64,000 nucleotides of DNA from Pseudomonas sp. WJP1 (GTDB lineage: Bacteria > Pseudomonadota > Gammaproteobacteria > Pseudomonadales > Pseudomonadaceae), in NCBI RefSeq assembly GCF_028471945.1, contig NZ_CP110128.1, positions 5,297,001 to 5,361,000 on the forward strand, in the 5' to 3' direction. Both the position numbers and the translations under genes were made by a program. Positions 8,878 to 17,660 of the stretch are shown here, piece by piece. How positions within the stretch are numbered: the first letter of the stretch is position 1; each line of letters starts with the position of its first letter. Under the pieces are notes generated by a model, which made no database searches, was not told where the DNA came from, and saw nothing but the letters and a program-made list of their open reading frames with translations.

Positions 8878-10338
8878 ATGATCAAATCGTTGCGTCCATT
8901 GCTCCTGGCCGGCCTGCTTTTGCCCCTGGCCCTTCCGGTTTCCGCTGACCCGATCAATACCAGCCTGTCGCCCAATGTCGAAAAAGCCCTCAAGGCCAGC
9001 AAGTTGCAGGACAACGCCCTGTCGCTGGTGATGATTCCGCTGAACGGCCCCGGCACCCCGACCATTTTCAACGCCGACGTATCGGTCAACCCGGCCTCGA
9101 CCATGAAGCTGGTCACCACCTACGCGGCCCTGGAAATGCTCGGCCCCAATCACCAGTGGAAAACCGAGTTCTATACCGATGGCACCCTCAGCGGTGGCAT
9201 CCTCAACGGCAACCTCTACCTCAAGGGTGGCGGCGATCCGAAGCTGAACATGGAAAAACTCTGGCTGCTGATGCGCGACCTGCGCGCCAACGGCGTGACC
9301 CAGGTGACCGGCGACCTGGTCCTGGACAAAAATTTCTTCGTGCAACCGCAACTGCCCGAGTTCAACGACGACGGCAACGACGAAAACAAGCCCTTCCTGG
9401 TCAAGCCCGATGCATTGTTGGTCAACCTCAAGGCCCTGCGCTTCGTGGCGCGCAACGACGGCGGGCGTGTGCTGGTCTCCGTGGAACCGCCTATTGCCAG
9501 TATCCGCATCGAAAACCAGGTCAAGGCGATCAACTCCAAGCAATGCACCGGTGGTGTGCGTTACAACCCGGTACCCCAGGCCGATGGCAGCGTGACCGTG
9601 ACGGTCGGCGGGCAGTTGGGTGAAGGCTGCAGCTCTCAGACTTACCTGTCGTTGCTCGACCACGCCACCTACACCGCCGGTGCCGTACGCGCGATCTGGA
9701 AAGAACTGGGTGGCAGCATCCAGGGCCGGGATGTGCTGGCGCCAACGCCCAAAGACGCCAAGGTACTGGCGCGGGCGTTCTCGCCGGACCTGGCGGAAAT
9801 CATCCGCGACATCAACAAATACAGTAACAACACCATGGCCCAGCAGCTGTTCCTGAGCCTGGGGCAGAAGTTCCGCACCGATGCCGACGCCGACGACGCC
9901 AAGGCCGCCCAGCGCGTGGTCCGTCAGTGGCTGGCGAAGAAAGGCATCACCGCGCCGCACCTGGTAATGGAGAATGGCTCCGGCCTGTCCCGCTCCGAAC
10001 GCGTCAGTGCCCGGGAAATGGCGTCGATGCTGCAGGCCGCCTGGCGCAGCCCTTACGCCGCCGAGTACATCAGCTCGATGCCGATTGCCGGCACCGACGG
10101 CACCATGCGCAAACGCCTGAAGACCACCGCGATGCGCGGTGAAGCCCACGTCAAGACCGGCACCCTGAACACCGTGCGGGCGATCGCCGGCTTCAGCCGC
10201 GACGTCAACGGCAACACCTGGGCAGTGGTGGCGATCCTCAACGACAAGGCACCGTTTGGCGCGTCGTCGGTGCTCGACCAGGTGCTGCTGGACCTGTATC
10301 GCCAGCCGAAACTGGCGCAGACGGCTTCGGTGTTGTAA
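8878..10338 (+). CDS. dacB: D-alanyl-D-alanine carboxypeptidase/endopeptidase (PBP4 type)
   Basis: This periplasmic peptidoglycan hydrolase of family S13 removes terminal D-Ala and cleaves cross-links. It has 486 residues with a clear signal peptide (about 1-24, hydrophobic core LLLAGLLLPLALPVSA). The three active-site motifs are visible: SxxK at S74-K77 (STMK), SxN near residue 316 (SNN) and KTG at 426-428. The insert between motifs 1 and 2 is long, as in PBP4. It is a single gene, and it converges on the diguanylate cyclase gene across a REP pair. The Shine-Dalgarno sequence is weak (GTAGGG about 12 bases from the ATG). Confidence 0.95.
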   Translation: MIKSLRPLLLAGLLLPLALPVSADPINTSLSPNVEKALKASKLQDNALSLVMIPLNGPGTPTIFNADVSVNPASTMKLVTTYAALEMLGPNHQWKTEFYTDGTLSGGILNGNLYLKGGGDPKLNMEKLWLLMRDLRANGVTQVTGDLVLDKNFFVQPQLPEFNDDGNDENKPFLVKPDALLVNLKALRFVARNDGGRVLVSVEPPIASIRIENQVKAINSKQCTGGVRYNPVPQADGSVTVTVGGQLGEGCSSQTYLSLLDHATYTAGAVRAIWKELGGSIQGRDVLAPTPKDAKVLARAFSPDLAEIIRDINKYSNNTMAQQLFLSLGQKFRTDADADDAKAAQRVVRQWLAKKGITAPHLVMENGSGLSRSERVSAREMASMLQAAWRSPYAAEYISSMPIAGTDGTMRKRLKTTAMRGEAHVKTGTLNTVRAIAGFSRDVNGNTWAVVAILNDKAPFGASSVLDQVLLDLYRQPKLAQTASVL

Positions 10339-10353
10339 GCAACTCCGACCCCA

Positions 10354-10443
10354 TGTGGGAGCGAGCCTGCTCGCGATGATGGCGGCACATCCAACAATGA
10401 TGTGACTGAAAGACCGCTATCGCGAGCAGGCTCACTCCTACAG
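10354..10443. repeat. REP pair between dacB and the diguanylate cyclase gene
   Basis: Inverted REP copies (TGTGGGAGCGAGCCTGCTCG and CGCGAGCAGGCTCACTCCTA) lie at the junction of two convergent genes. No separate terminator was seen, so the pair may act as one. Confidence 0.8.
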
Positions 10444-10461
10444 GTTTTGCGTCCAGCCAAG

Positions 10462-12849
10462 CTAGTTCATCTCCCCCTGCACCCGATCCCTGCCCTCCTG
10501 CTTCGCCACATAAACCCCCGAGTCCGCCCGTAGCAACAGCGCATCTGCGCCCTCGCCAACCCGCCAGCTGGCAATACCGAAACTCGCCGTGACGACGCCT
10601 ACTTCATCGATCGGCGCGCTGCGCAGGCTTTGCCACAACTCCAGTGCCAGCAGATGGGCCTGCTCGCCGCCGATGTCCGGGCAAAGGACCATGAACTCCT
10701 CGCCGCCCAGGCGGCAGAACACATCCGTGCGCCGCAGCCGATGGCCGATGCGCTCGCACACGGCCTGCAACACCCGATCACCCACGGCATGGCCATACTG
10801 GTCATTGATGCGCTTGAAGTGGTCGATGTCGAGCATGATCACCGACAGTTCGCCACCGCCGCGCTCCACCCGGGCCATTTCGGTGGTCAGGCGTTCCTGG
10901 AAATAGCGGCGGTTGTGGATGCCGGTCAGGGCGTCGGTGACCGACTGCGCCCGCAGTTCTTCTTCCACCCGCTTGGTGTCGGTGATGTCGGAGATGTAGC
11001 CATGCCAGAGCACTCCGCCGCCCGGCAGTTCTTCCGGGGTCGCCTCGCCGCGGACCCAGCGCAGGCCGCGTTGGGGCAATTGCACGCGGTATTCCTCGCG
11101 CCAGTGGCTGAGGGCGTTGGCCGAGGCACGGATCGAGGCGCGCACGCGGGTGGTGTCCTGAGGATGAATCCGCGTGAAAATCGCTTCGGCGTTGAGCAGC
11201 AGCACGTCCGGCTCCAACTCATAGATCTCGCGAATGCCGTCGCTGGCGTAGATCACGCTGAAACGCCCGTCGAACTCCATCTTGAACTGGTAGATGCCGC
11301 CGGGCACATGGGCACTGAGTTTCTTCAGCAACAGGTCCCGTGCGGCCAGGGCCTCATGCACGCGCTTGCGTTCGGTGATGTCGATGCAGATCGCCAGGTG
11401 CCCGACCCACAGCCCCTGTTCGTCGAGAACCGGAGTCGCCAGCATGTTGACGATCAGGTGGCTGCCATCGCTGCGCACCAGCGTCCACTCCCGCGCCTCA
11501 TCGCCACCCTCGACCAGCATCGCATGACAGGCCGGGACCGGCTTGCCGTAACGCGCCGTCAATTCTGCCGAGCGTGCCGCGAGTTCCCGGGGCAAGTGCA
11601 GGTTTTCCAGGGTCATGTGCCCGACCACTTCGGCGACGGTGTAACCGAGCATCTGCTCGGCGCCAGCATTGAAGGTGCTGATCACTCCGCGCAGGTCCGT
11701 GGCAATGATCGCCACCTGGGTCGCGGCATCCAGCACCCCGCGCAACTGGCCATGGGTGCCACGCAGCTCCTGTTCGCGGGCGCGCAGTTCCCCGGTCCTT
11801 TGCTCGACCATTTTCAGCGCCCGCTGCCGCTGACTGGCCAGCACATAGAGCAAGGCGCTGAGCAACACACTGAGCAGGCCACCGAGCACCACCAGCGTGG
11901 TCACTGAAGAATGGTTGGCCTTGAGGAAAGCCGCGCTGGGGCGGATATCGACCTGGTAATCGTGATCGGCAAGACGCAACAACCGCGTCGCGGACAAGTC
12001 ACTGGACGCTGGCGCATTGGGCGATTCGAACAGCACCTCGTGCTGCTCATCGGTGGACAGGTCGAGGATGCGCACCGAAAGATAATCACGGCCCGCCTCC
12101 GGCAACCCGTCCGCCAGCAACTGGCGCATGCTGATCACCGCCATGACATACCCGAACGGTTTGCCGGTTGCGCCACCGACGCTGCCGCGCAGCATGACCG
12201 GCGCCACCAACAGCACGCCGCGGGCATAAGCCGGCTCGATATTGACCAGATGCATCGGCTGCGACACGGCCATGCCCTGGTGCCGGTCGGCCCGTTCCAG
12301 CGTGGCGCGACGCAAGGGCTGGGCCAGCAAGTCATAGCCCAGGGGCGCACCGAGCTTGCTTTGCGTCTGGCTATACAGCACCGCCACGTACTCATCCCGC
12401 TCGCCGGCCGATTGCAGTTGTCCGGCGGCATTGAGCTCGCGCAGGGTGAATTCGCCCAGGCCCTCCTCGCGCGCCCGACGCTCGAAGGCTTGCCGCTGCT
12501 CCCGGCTGACCCGTTCGGCGAACGAATAGGCCTGGGTGCGGTGCAACAGGGGTTGGGTGTAGCCGTTGAATTCTGCGCGCGAGACCGTATCGGAGTTGGC
12601 AAAGAACCGGCGCAGGCCATCGAGGCGCTGCTCCTGATCCTGGAAGCGTTCTTCGATACGGCTGTAGCGTTCGCTGGCCAGCAACTGGAAGCGTTGCCGC
12701 AATTGATGTTGAAACAGGTTCAGCGTCGACCAGGCGAGCAATGCCGTGAGAATCCCGCCGACGAGCAAGACCATGAGCGCGACCAGCCCGGCCGGGACAT
12801 CTTCGCTGATAAAACCCAGGATCTTGGGGCGCACGGCGTGCAACGACAT
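10462..12849 (-). CDS. Membrane diguanylate cyclase with CHASE, PAS and GGDEF domains
   Basis: This 795-residue inner-membrane signalling enzyme makes cyclic di-GMP. A TM helix lies near residues 20-45 (GLVALMVLLVGGILTALLAW). A periplasmic CHASE sensor domain follows, then a second TM (TTLVVLGGLLSVLLSALLYVLA), two PAS/PAC modules and a C-terminal GGDEF domain. The active-site motif is GGEEF at 715-719. An RRTD inhibitory I-site lies five residues before it, so product inhibition is likely. There is no EAL domain. The CHASE ligand cannot be inferred. Confidence 0.93.
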   Translation of the reverse strand: MSLHAVRPKILGFISEDVPAGLVALMVLLVGGILTALLAWSTLNLFQHQLRQRFQLLASERYSRIEERFQDQEQRLDGLRRFFANSDTVSRAEFNGYTQPLLHRTQAYSFAERVSREQRQAFERRAREEGLGEFTLRELNAAGQLQSAGERDEYVAVLYSQTQSKLGAPLGYDLLAQPLRRATLERADRHQGMAVSQPMHLVNIEPAYARGVLLVAPVMLRGSVGGATGKPFGYVMAVISMRQLLADGLPEAGRDYLSVRILDLSTDEQHEVLFESPNAPASSDLSATRLLRLADHDYQVDIRPSAAFLKANHSSVTTLVVLGGLLSVLLSALLYVLASQRQRALKMVEQRTGELRAREQELRGTHGQLRGVLDAATQVAIIATDLRGVISTFNAGAEQMLGYTVAEVVGHMTLENLHLPRELAARSAELTARYGKPVPACHAMLVEGGDEAREWTLVRSDGSHLIVNMLATPVLDEQGLWVGHLAICIDITERKRVHEALAARDLLLKKLSAHVPGGIYQFKMEFDGRFSVIYASDGIREIYELEPDVLLLNAEAIFTRIHPQDTTRVRASIRASANALSHWREEYRVQLPQRGLRWVRGEATPEELPGGGVLWHGYISDITDTKRVEEELRAQSVTDALTGIHNRRYFQERLTTEMARVERGGGELSVIMLDIDHFKRINDQYGHAVGDRVLQAVCERIGHRLRRTDVFCRLGGEEFMVLCPDIGGEQAHLLALELWQSLRSAPIDEVGVVTASFGIASWRVGEGADALLLRADSGVYVAKQEGRDRVQGEMN

Positions 12850-12950
12850 AGACGCAACTCAAAACGCCATGTGCGGGAAAGCTCATTGGCCGTGGGTTGA
12901 GTTATAGCTATTAGCCACTAATTTGACCAGCATTGTCGCGGCGCATGTTT

Positions 12951-13131
12951 CGCCTGTAGGAGCGAGCGGTGCGGCGATCCGACTTGCCCGCGAAGAACGG
13001 TGACACGGTACGGCAGGTACACCGCAGCGTCTGGTTCGCCTGTAGGAGCGAGGCTTGCCCGCGAAGAACGATAACACGGTGCGACAGATGCACCGCAGCG
13101 TCTGGTTCGCCGGCAAGCCTGGCTCCTACAA
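12951..13131. repeat. REP tandem array, 71-bp unit family
   Basis: Successive REP copies begin at about 12955 and 13041, and an inverted copy ends at about 13130. They are joined by a conserved spacer (GAAGAACG-T-ACACGGT, ACCGCAGCGTCTGGTTCGCC). The first unit has a 15-bp insertion (GTGCGGCGATCCGAC), making it 86 bp. The same spacer occurs in the array at 23441-23727. The array lies between the cyclase promoter region and the end of rlmKL. Confidence 0.85.
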
Positions 13132-13138
13132 CGATTTA

Positions 13139-15409
13139 TCAGCGAGCAGTGATTTTCCACGCGCGATGGATCTTGGCGTTACGGGAAAAATCCGCATCGA
13201 TGGTCTGGGCGGTGATCTCTTCGATCGCGTAGCGCTCGCTGAGGTTGGGCTCGAGCTCGAACTTGCGGAAGTTGTTGGAGAAGTACAACACCCCGCCCGG
13301 TGCTAGGCGCGCCATGGCCAGGTCGATCAGTTGCACCTGGTCACGTTGCACGTCGAAGACGCCTTCCATGCGCTTGGAGTTGGAGAACGTCGGCGGGTCG
13401 ATGAAGATCAGGTCGTACTCTTCACGGCAGGCGTCCAGCCAGACCATCACATCACTCTGCTCCAGGCGGTTCTTGTCGGAGAAACCGTTCAGCGACAGGT
13501 TGCGACGCGCCCAGTCCAGGTAGGTTTTCGACAGGTCGACGCTGGTGGTGCTGCGCGCGCCGCCCTTGGCCGCGTGGACACTGGCGGTGGCGGTGTAGCA
13601 ATACAGATTGAGGAAGCGCTTGCCGGCGGCCTCTTTCTGGATGCGCATGCGCATTGGCCGGTGGTCGAGGAACAACCCGGTATCGAGGTAATCGGTGAGG
13701 TTGACCAGCAGTTTCACGCCGCCTTCGTTGACCTCGACGAACTTGCCCTGGGCCGCTTGGCGCTCGTATTGCTTGGTACCGCTCTGACGCTCGCGACGCT
13801 TGACCACCACCCGGTTCTTGTCGATGTTCAGCGCCTGCGGGATCGCCGCCAGGGCATCGAACATGCGCGCCGAGGCTTTCTGCGGATCGATGGATTTCGG
13901 TGCGGCGTATTCCTGGACGTGTACCCAATCCTGGTACAGATCGATGGCCATGGAGTATTCCGGCATGTCGGCATCGTAGACACGATAGCAATCGATGCCT
14001 TCACGCTTGACCCACTTGCCCAGCGCCTTGAGGTTTTTCTGCAGGCGGTTGGCAAACATCTGCCCGCCTTCGCTCAGGCGCGGTTGCTCGATCACCGGCG
14101 CCGGTGCTGGCGTCGGCTTGATCGGGTTGCCGTTCTTGTTGTACTGGCGCTCTTGCGGCTCGTTCGGCGCCTGTTCGTAGGCCGCCTCTTCACGCTCGGC
14201 CTGACGCTGCTCCGGGGTACGACGCTCGCCGGTGACGAATTGATCCGGCAACACCTTGATCAGCAACAGCTTGCACGGCAAGGCGCCGTTCCAGAACGAA
14301 TACTGCTTGTGGCTGCGGATGCCCATGCGCTTGCCCAGGTCCGGGGCGCCGGTGAACACCGCGGCTTCCCAGTTGAGGCAAGCCTGACGCAGGCGTTCGC
14401 CAAGGTTCTGGTAGAGGTAGAGCAGGCTCGCCTCGTCGCCCAGACGCTCGCCGTACGGTGGGTTGCAGATCACCAGGCCTTTCTGGTTCTGGTCCGGACG
14501 CGGCTCGAAGGTCGCGACTTCGCCCTGGTAGATCTTGATCCACTCGCTCAGGCCGGCACGCTCGACGTTGTTGCGGCCTGGTTGAATCAGGCGCGGATCG
14601 GCTTCGTAACCGCGAATCCACAGCGGTGGCTTGGCCAGGCCGGCAGCCGCACGCTCGGAAGCTTCTTCATGCAGTTTTTTCCACAGCGCCGGTACGTGAC
14701 CGAGCCAGGCGGTGAAACCCCATTGCTCGCGACGCAGGTTCGGCGCGATGTCGGCAGCGATCATCGCCGCTTCGACCAGGAAGGTGCCGACGCCGCACAT
14801 CGGGTCCGCCAGCGCGCCGCCTTCAGCCGCGATACGCGGCCAACCGGAGCGGATCAGGATCGCAGCCGCCAGGTTTTCCTTCAGCGGCGCCGCACCTTGC
14901 TGCAGGCGATAACCGCGCTGGTGCAGGCTATGGCCGGACAGGTCGAGGGAGAGGATCGCTTCGCCGCGATCCAGGCGCAGGTGGATGCGCAGGTCCGGGT
15001 TGAGCTTGTCGATGGACGGACGGTCGCCCTGCGGGGTGCGCAGTTTGTCGACGATGGCGTCCTTGACCTTCAAGGCGCCGAAGTGAGTGTTGTCGATGCC
15101 CGAGCCGTGGCCGCTGAATTCGACGGCCAGGGTGCCGTCATTGAGCATGTGGTCTTGCCACTCGATGTCCAGCACACCGTGGTAGAGGTCTTCGGCGTCT
15201 TTCATCGGGAAACGCTTGAGCACCAGCAGCACCCGGTTGGCCAGGCGCGACCACAGGCACAGGCGATAAGCGGTTTCCATGGTGGCCATGCCACGCACGG
15301 CAGAAGTGTGCTCACGCGCTTCCTCAAGGCCAAGCCCGACGGCTTCCTCGATGAGCAGGCCTTCAAGGCCTTTTGGGCAAGTGAGGAAGAGTTCGAAACG
15401 ATCGGACAT
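13139..15409 (-). CDS. rlmKL: Bifunctional 23S rRNA methyltransferase RlmKL
   Basis: This fusion methylates G2445 (N2) and G2069 (N7) of 23S rRNA. The start chosen is the ATG giving MSDRFELFLTCPKGLEGLL, 756 residues. An upstream extension in frame exists but is not family-like. Order of domains: THUMP, then the RlmL methyltransferase with ADPMCGVGTFLVEAA and the NPPYGERLG catalytic motif. A charged linker follows (about 400-450, rich in E/R/Q), then the RlmK Rossmann domain with LNLYCYTATASVHAAKGG and FIDPPTFSNSKRM. It is a single gene reading away from rmf. Confidence 0.96.
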   Translation of the reverse strand: MSDRFELFLTCPKGLEGLLIEEAVGLGLEEAREHTSAVRGMATMETAYRLCLWSRLANRVLLVLKRFPMKDAEDLYHGVLDIEWQDHMLNDGTLAVEFSGHGSGIDNTHFGALKVKDAIVDKLRTPQGDRPSIDKLNPDLRIHLRLDRGEAILSLDLSGHSLHQRGYRLQQGAAPLKENLAAAILIRSGWPRIAAEGGALADPMCGVGTFLVEAAMIAADIAPNLRREQWGFTAWLGHVPALWKKLHEEASERAAAGLAKPPLWIRGYEADPRLIQPGRNNVERAGLSEWIKIYQGEVATFEPRPDQNQKGLVICNPPYGERLGDEASLLYLYQNLGERLRQACLNWEAAVFTGAPDLGKRMGIRSHKQYSFWNGALPCKLLLIKVLPDQFVTGERRTPEQRQAEREEAAYEQAPNEPQERQYNKNGNPIKPTPAPAPVIEQPRLSEGGQMFANRLQKNLKALGKWVKREGIDCYRVYDADMPEYSMAIDLYQDWVHVQEYAAPKSIDPQKASARMFDALAAIPQALNIDKNRVVVKRRERQSGTKQYERQAAQGKFVEVNEGGVKLLVNLTDYLDTGLFLDHRPMRMRIQKEAAGKRFLNLYCYTATASVHAAKGGARSTTSVDLSKTYLDWARRNLSLNGFSDKNRLEQSDVMVWLDACREEYDLIFIDPPTFSNSKRMEGVFDVQRDQVQLIDLAMARLAPGGVLYFSNNFRKFELEPNLSERYAIEEITAQTIDADFSRNAKIHRAWKITAR

Positions 15410-15805
15410 GAGGATTCGCAGCCTTTGCTGAGTGAACCGGCAACGCATTGCCGGCCCGGTTTTCAATCAGGCGCTTTTCTCGAAGAGCGCCCGCGTGGCA
15501 CGAAGGTGTGCCGTTCCACCCTTGCTGCCCGGGTTAAATGAGCTTAGATGCAAGGACAGATAAAAAAGTTAATGCAACAAAATGACATAAGTCGACCCTT
15601 CGTCGAATAGTCCGTCCCGGCAACGGGAGGCATTCTCAGCAAGGGATTAACCTGATCATCCAACGCAGGGCCGATCATACCGGGGTTTGATCAATAAATA
15701 CGCCACAAACATCATGTTACTTAGTGCCATAGCACATTAATAGTTACGTCCTTATGACAAAACGATCATTCCCTCGATGTGACGCATTGGTTAGAACTCA
15801 ATACA
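15410..15805. other. Gene-free stretch upstream of the rmf leader
   Basis: About 400 bases are shared by the rlmKL promoter (minus strand) and the rmf promoter (plus strand). The part from about 15540 to 15780 is clearly more A/T-rich than its surroundings, as expected of a promoter region. I saw no convincing open frame, tRNA or repeat, and no sigma-factor boxes that I would assign confidently. Confidence 0.5.
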
Positions 15806-15898
15806 GGTTGGCGCCGCAATGACGCCAACACCTTGGCTCGTCACGCCGGCAACGAGCCCCCAACGGCAGAGTTTTTCTGCCAGACCTCGATTGAGGTC
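15806..15898 (+). ncRNA. Structured rmf 5' leader (rmf RNA motif)
   Basis: Four consecutive hairpins lie within 93 bases. They are TTGGCG/CGCCAA (15808-15828), GGCTCGT/ACGAGCC (15835-15858), GGCAGA/TCTGCC (15865-15881) and GACCTC/GAGGTC (15883-15898). They end about 40 bases before the rmf ATG. A conserved RNA motif upstream of rmf in Pseudomonas has been described from comparative genomics, and this position and density fit it. The function is unknown; control of rmf translation or message stability is inferred. Confidence 0.7.
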
Positions 15899-15937
15899 GA
15901 CGCGATACCTACAGTCAACAAGTGAGGGCAACACCCT

Positions 15938-16153
15938 ATGAGAAGACTTAAGCGTGATCCGTTGGAAAGAGCATTTTTGCGCGGATATCAATATGGCGTT
16001 GGTGGCAAATCCCGTGAGCTTTGCCCATTTACTCTACCGTCGGTACGCCAAGCCTGGATTAACGGCTGGCGAGAAGGACGCGGCGACAACTGGGACGGTA
16101 TGACCGGCACTGCGGGAATCCACAGACTCAACGAACTTCACGCCGTCGGCTAA
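15938..16153 (+). CDS. rmf: Ribosome modulation factor
   Basis: This 71-residue basic protein (MRRLKRDPLERAFLRGYQYGV) has the RMF signature region CPFTLPSVRQAWINGWREGR. RMF binds 30S subunits in stationary phase and drives formation of inactive 100S ribosome dimers. It is preceded by GTGAGGGCAAC as ribosome binding site and by an unusually structured leader. An intrinsic terminator lies about 85 bases after the stop, so it is monocistronic. Confidence 0.97.
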   Translation: MRRLKRDPLERAFLRGYQYGVGGKSRELCPFTLPSVRQAWINGWREGRGDNWDGMTGTAGIHRLNELHAVG

Positions 16154-16236
16154 CACAGGGCACACACTCCGACACACAATCTGATCATGTAGCGAATTAA
16201 CCACGCACGTCCCATCCGGACGGCGGGCTGCGGCCC

Positions 16237-16265
16237 AAGGGCTCCTTTGAAGGGGCCCTTTTTTA
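16237..16265 (+). terminator. Intrinsic terminator of rmf
   Basis: AAGGGCTCC pairs imperfectly with GGGGCCCTT and is followed by a T run. It lies downstream of rmf. Confidence 0.75.
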
Positions 16266-16285
16266 TGCCTCGGTCAGCACAATCG

Positions 16286-16402
16286 CTGTAGGAGCGAGCA
16301 TGTCGAATCGTCGCACCGTCGCGATGGTCGTTAACGATAACGCTGGAAACCTGACACCCCGCGGCGCTTTCAGGCTCATCGCGAGCATGCTCGCTCCTAC
16401 AG
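16286..16402. repeat. REP pair between rmf and pyrD
   Basis: TGTAGGAGCGAGCATG on the left and the inverted GAGCATGCTCGCTCCTACAG on the right flank a unique spacer between convergent genes. The REP core here carries CATG instead of the usual CCTG. Confidence 0.75.
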
Positions 16403-16411
16403 GGGGACGGG

Positions 16412-17431
16412 TTATCTGAGGGCGGCGATGGCGTCTACCGACTCACGAATCAGCGCCGGGCCCTTGTAGATGAAGCCCGAGTAGATCTGCACCAGGCTCG
16501 CGCCCGCGCTGATTTTCTCCGCCGCGTGTCGGCCTTCGGTAATGCCACCCGCCGCGATGATCGGCAAGCGACCGCCCAGTTCCGCAGCCAGCACCTTCAC
16601 GGTGTGCGTGCTCTTGTCACGCACCGGAGCGCCGGACAGGCCGCCCGCCTCGTCACCATGCTCCATGCCTTCGACGCCCACGCGGCTCAGGGTGGTGTTG
16701 GTGGCGATGACCGCGTCCATACCGGTTTCGATCAACGCCTGTGCTACCTGCGCAGTTTCTTCGTCGGTCATGTCCGGCGCGATCTTGATCGCCAGCGGCA
16801 CGTGCCTGCCGTGACGCAGCGCCAGTTCCGCGCGACGCGTGGCGAGGTCTGCCAGCAATTGCTTGAGCGAATCACCGAATTGCAGGCTGCGCAGGCCCGG
16901 GGTATTGGGCGAGCTGACGTTGACCGTCACATAGCTGGCGTGGGCGTAGACCTTGTCCAGGCAGATCAGGTAGTCGTCGACCGCACGTTCGACCGGGGTG
17001 TCGAAGTTCTTGCCGATGTTGATGCCCAGCACGCCCTTGTACTTGGCGGCCGCCACGCGGGCCAGCAAGTGATCGACACCGAGGTTGTTGAAGCCCATGC
17101 GATTGATGATCGCCTCGGCCTCCGGCAAGCGGAACAACCGGGGTTTCGGATTGCCCGGTTGCGCACGCGGGGTAATGGTGCCGATTTCGACAAAACCAAA
17201 ACCCAGCTGCGCAAAGCCGTCGATGGCCGCGCCATTCTTGTCCAGGCCGGCGGCCAGGCCCACCGGGTTCGGGAAGTCCAGGCCCATGACATTCACCGGC
17301 AGTTTTGCCGGGGCCTTGCACAGCAAGCCGTTGAGCCCCAGACGCCCACCCGCGCCGATCAGGTCCAGGGACAGATCGTGGGAGGTTTCCGGAGAAAGTT
17401 TGAACAACAGCTGACGGGCCAGGGTGTACAT
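16412..17431 (-). CDS. pyrD: Dihydroorotate dehydrogenase (quinone), class 2
   Basis: This enzyme catalyses the fourth step of pyrimidine synthesis, oxidation of dihydroorotate to orotate with quinone as acceptor, at the inner membrane. The start [22 protein letters not shown] gives 339 residues and includes the amphipathic N-terminal helix pair that marks class 2 enzymes. FMN and substrate motifs are visible: [44 protein letters not shown] (catalytic Ser region) and [10 protein letters not shown]. An in-frame extension of 46 codons upstream was rejected because it lacks the family N-terminus and runs into the pyrD/nasS promoter region. Confidence 0.96.
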   Translation of the reverse strand: MYTLARQLLFKLSPETSHDLSLDLIGAGGRLGLNGLLCKAPAKLPVNVMGLDFPNPVGLAAGLDKNGAAIDGFAQLGFGFVEIGTITPRAQPGNPKPRLFRLPEAEAIINRMGFNNLGVDHLLARVAAAKYKGVLGINIGKNFDTPVERAVDDYLICLDKVYAHASYVTVNVSSPNTPGLRSLQFGDSLKQLLADLATRRAELALRHGRHVPLAIKIAPDMTDEETAQVAQALIETGMDAVIATNTTLSRVGVEGMEHGDEAGGLSGAPVRDKSTHTVKVLAAELGGRLPIIAAGGITEGRHAAEKISAGASLVQIYSGFIYKGPALIRESVDAIAALR

Positions 17432-17525
17432 GGGCGGGCTTGACTCGATTGGCGGCGAAATGAGGCGGCGATTATACCCGCGCATCGGGGTCGCAAGCGA
17501 GGCGCGCGACAAAAACAGCGGGCGA

Positions 17526-17541
17526 TGGCATATGCCTTGCA
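17526..17541 (+). promoter_or_regulatory. Candidate sigma-54 promoter for nasS-nasT
   Basis: TGGCATATGCCTTGCA fits the -24/-12 consensus (TGGCACG-N4-TTGCW) with two substitutions in the -24 half and an intact -12 TTGCA. It lies 120 bases before the nasS ATG, in the spacer divergent from pyrD. Nitrogen-controlled transcription through NtrC would fit the genes served. Confidence 0.45.
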
Positions 17542-17660
17542 CCGGCACAGGCATCAGCACGCAGGCCAACGGCGGAATGCGTGCCAGGACAATGGCGTCG
17601 TCAGCCGGCCCTGCTCATACGGGGCCCGGGACGACGTTTTTTTTGGAAGGTGCGAAATCG

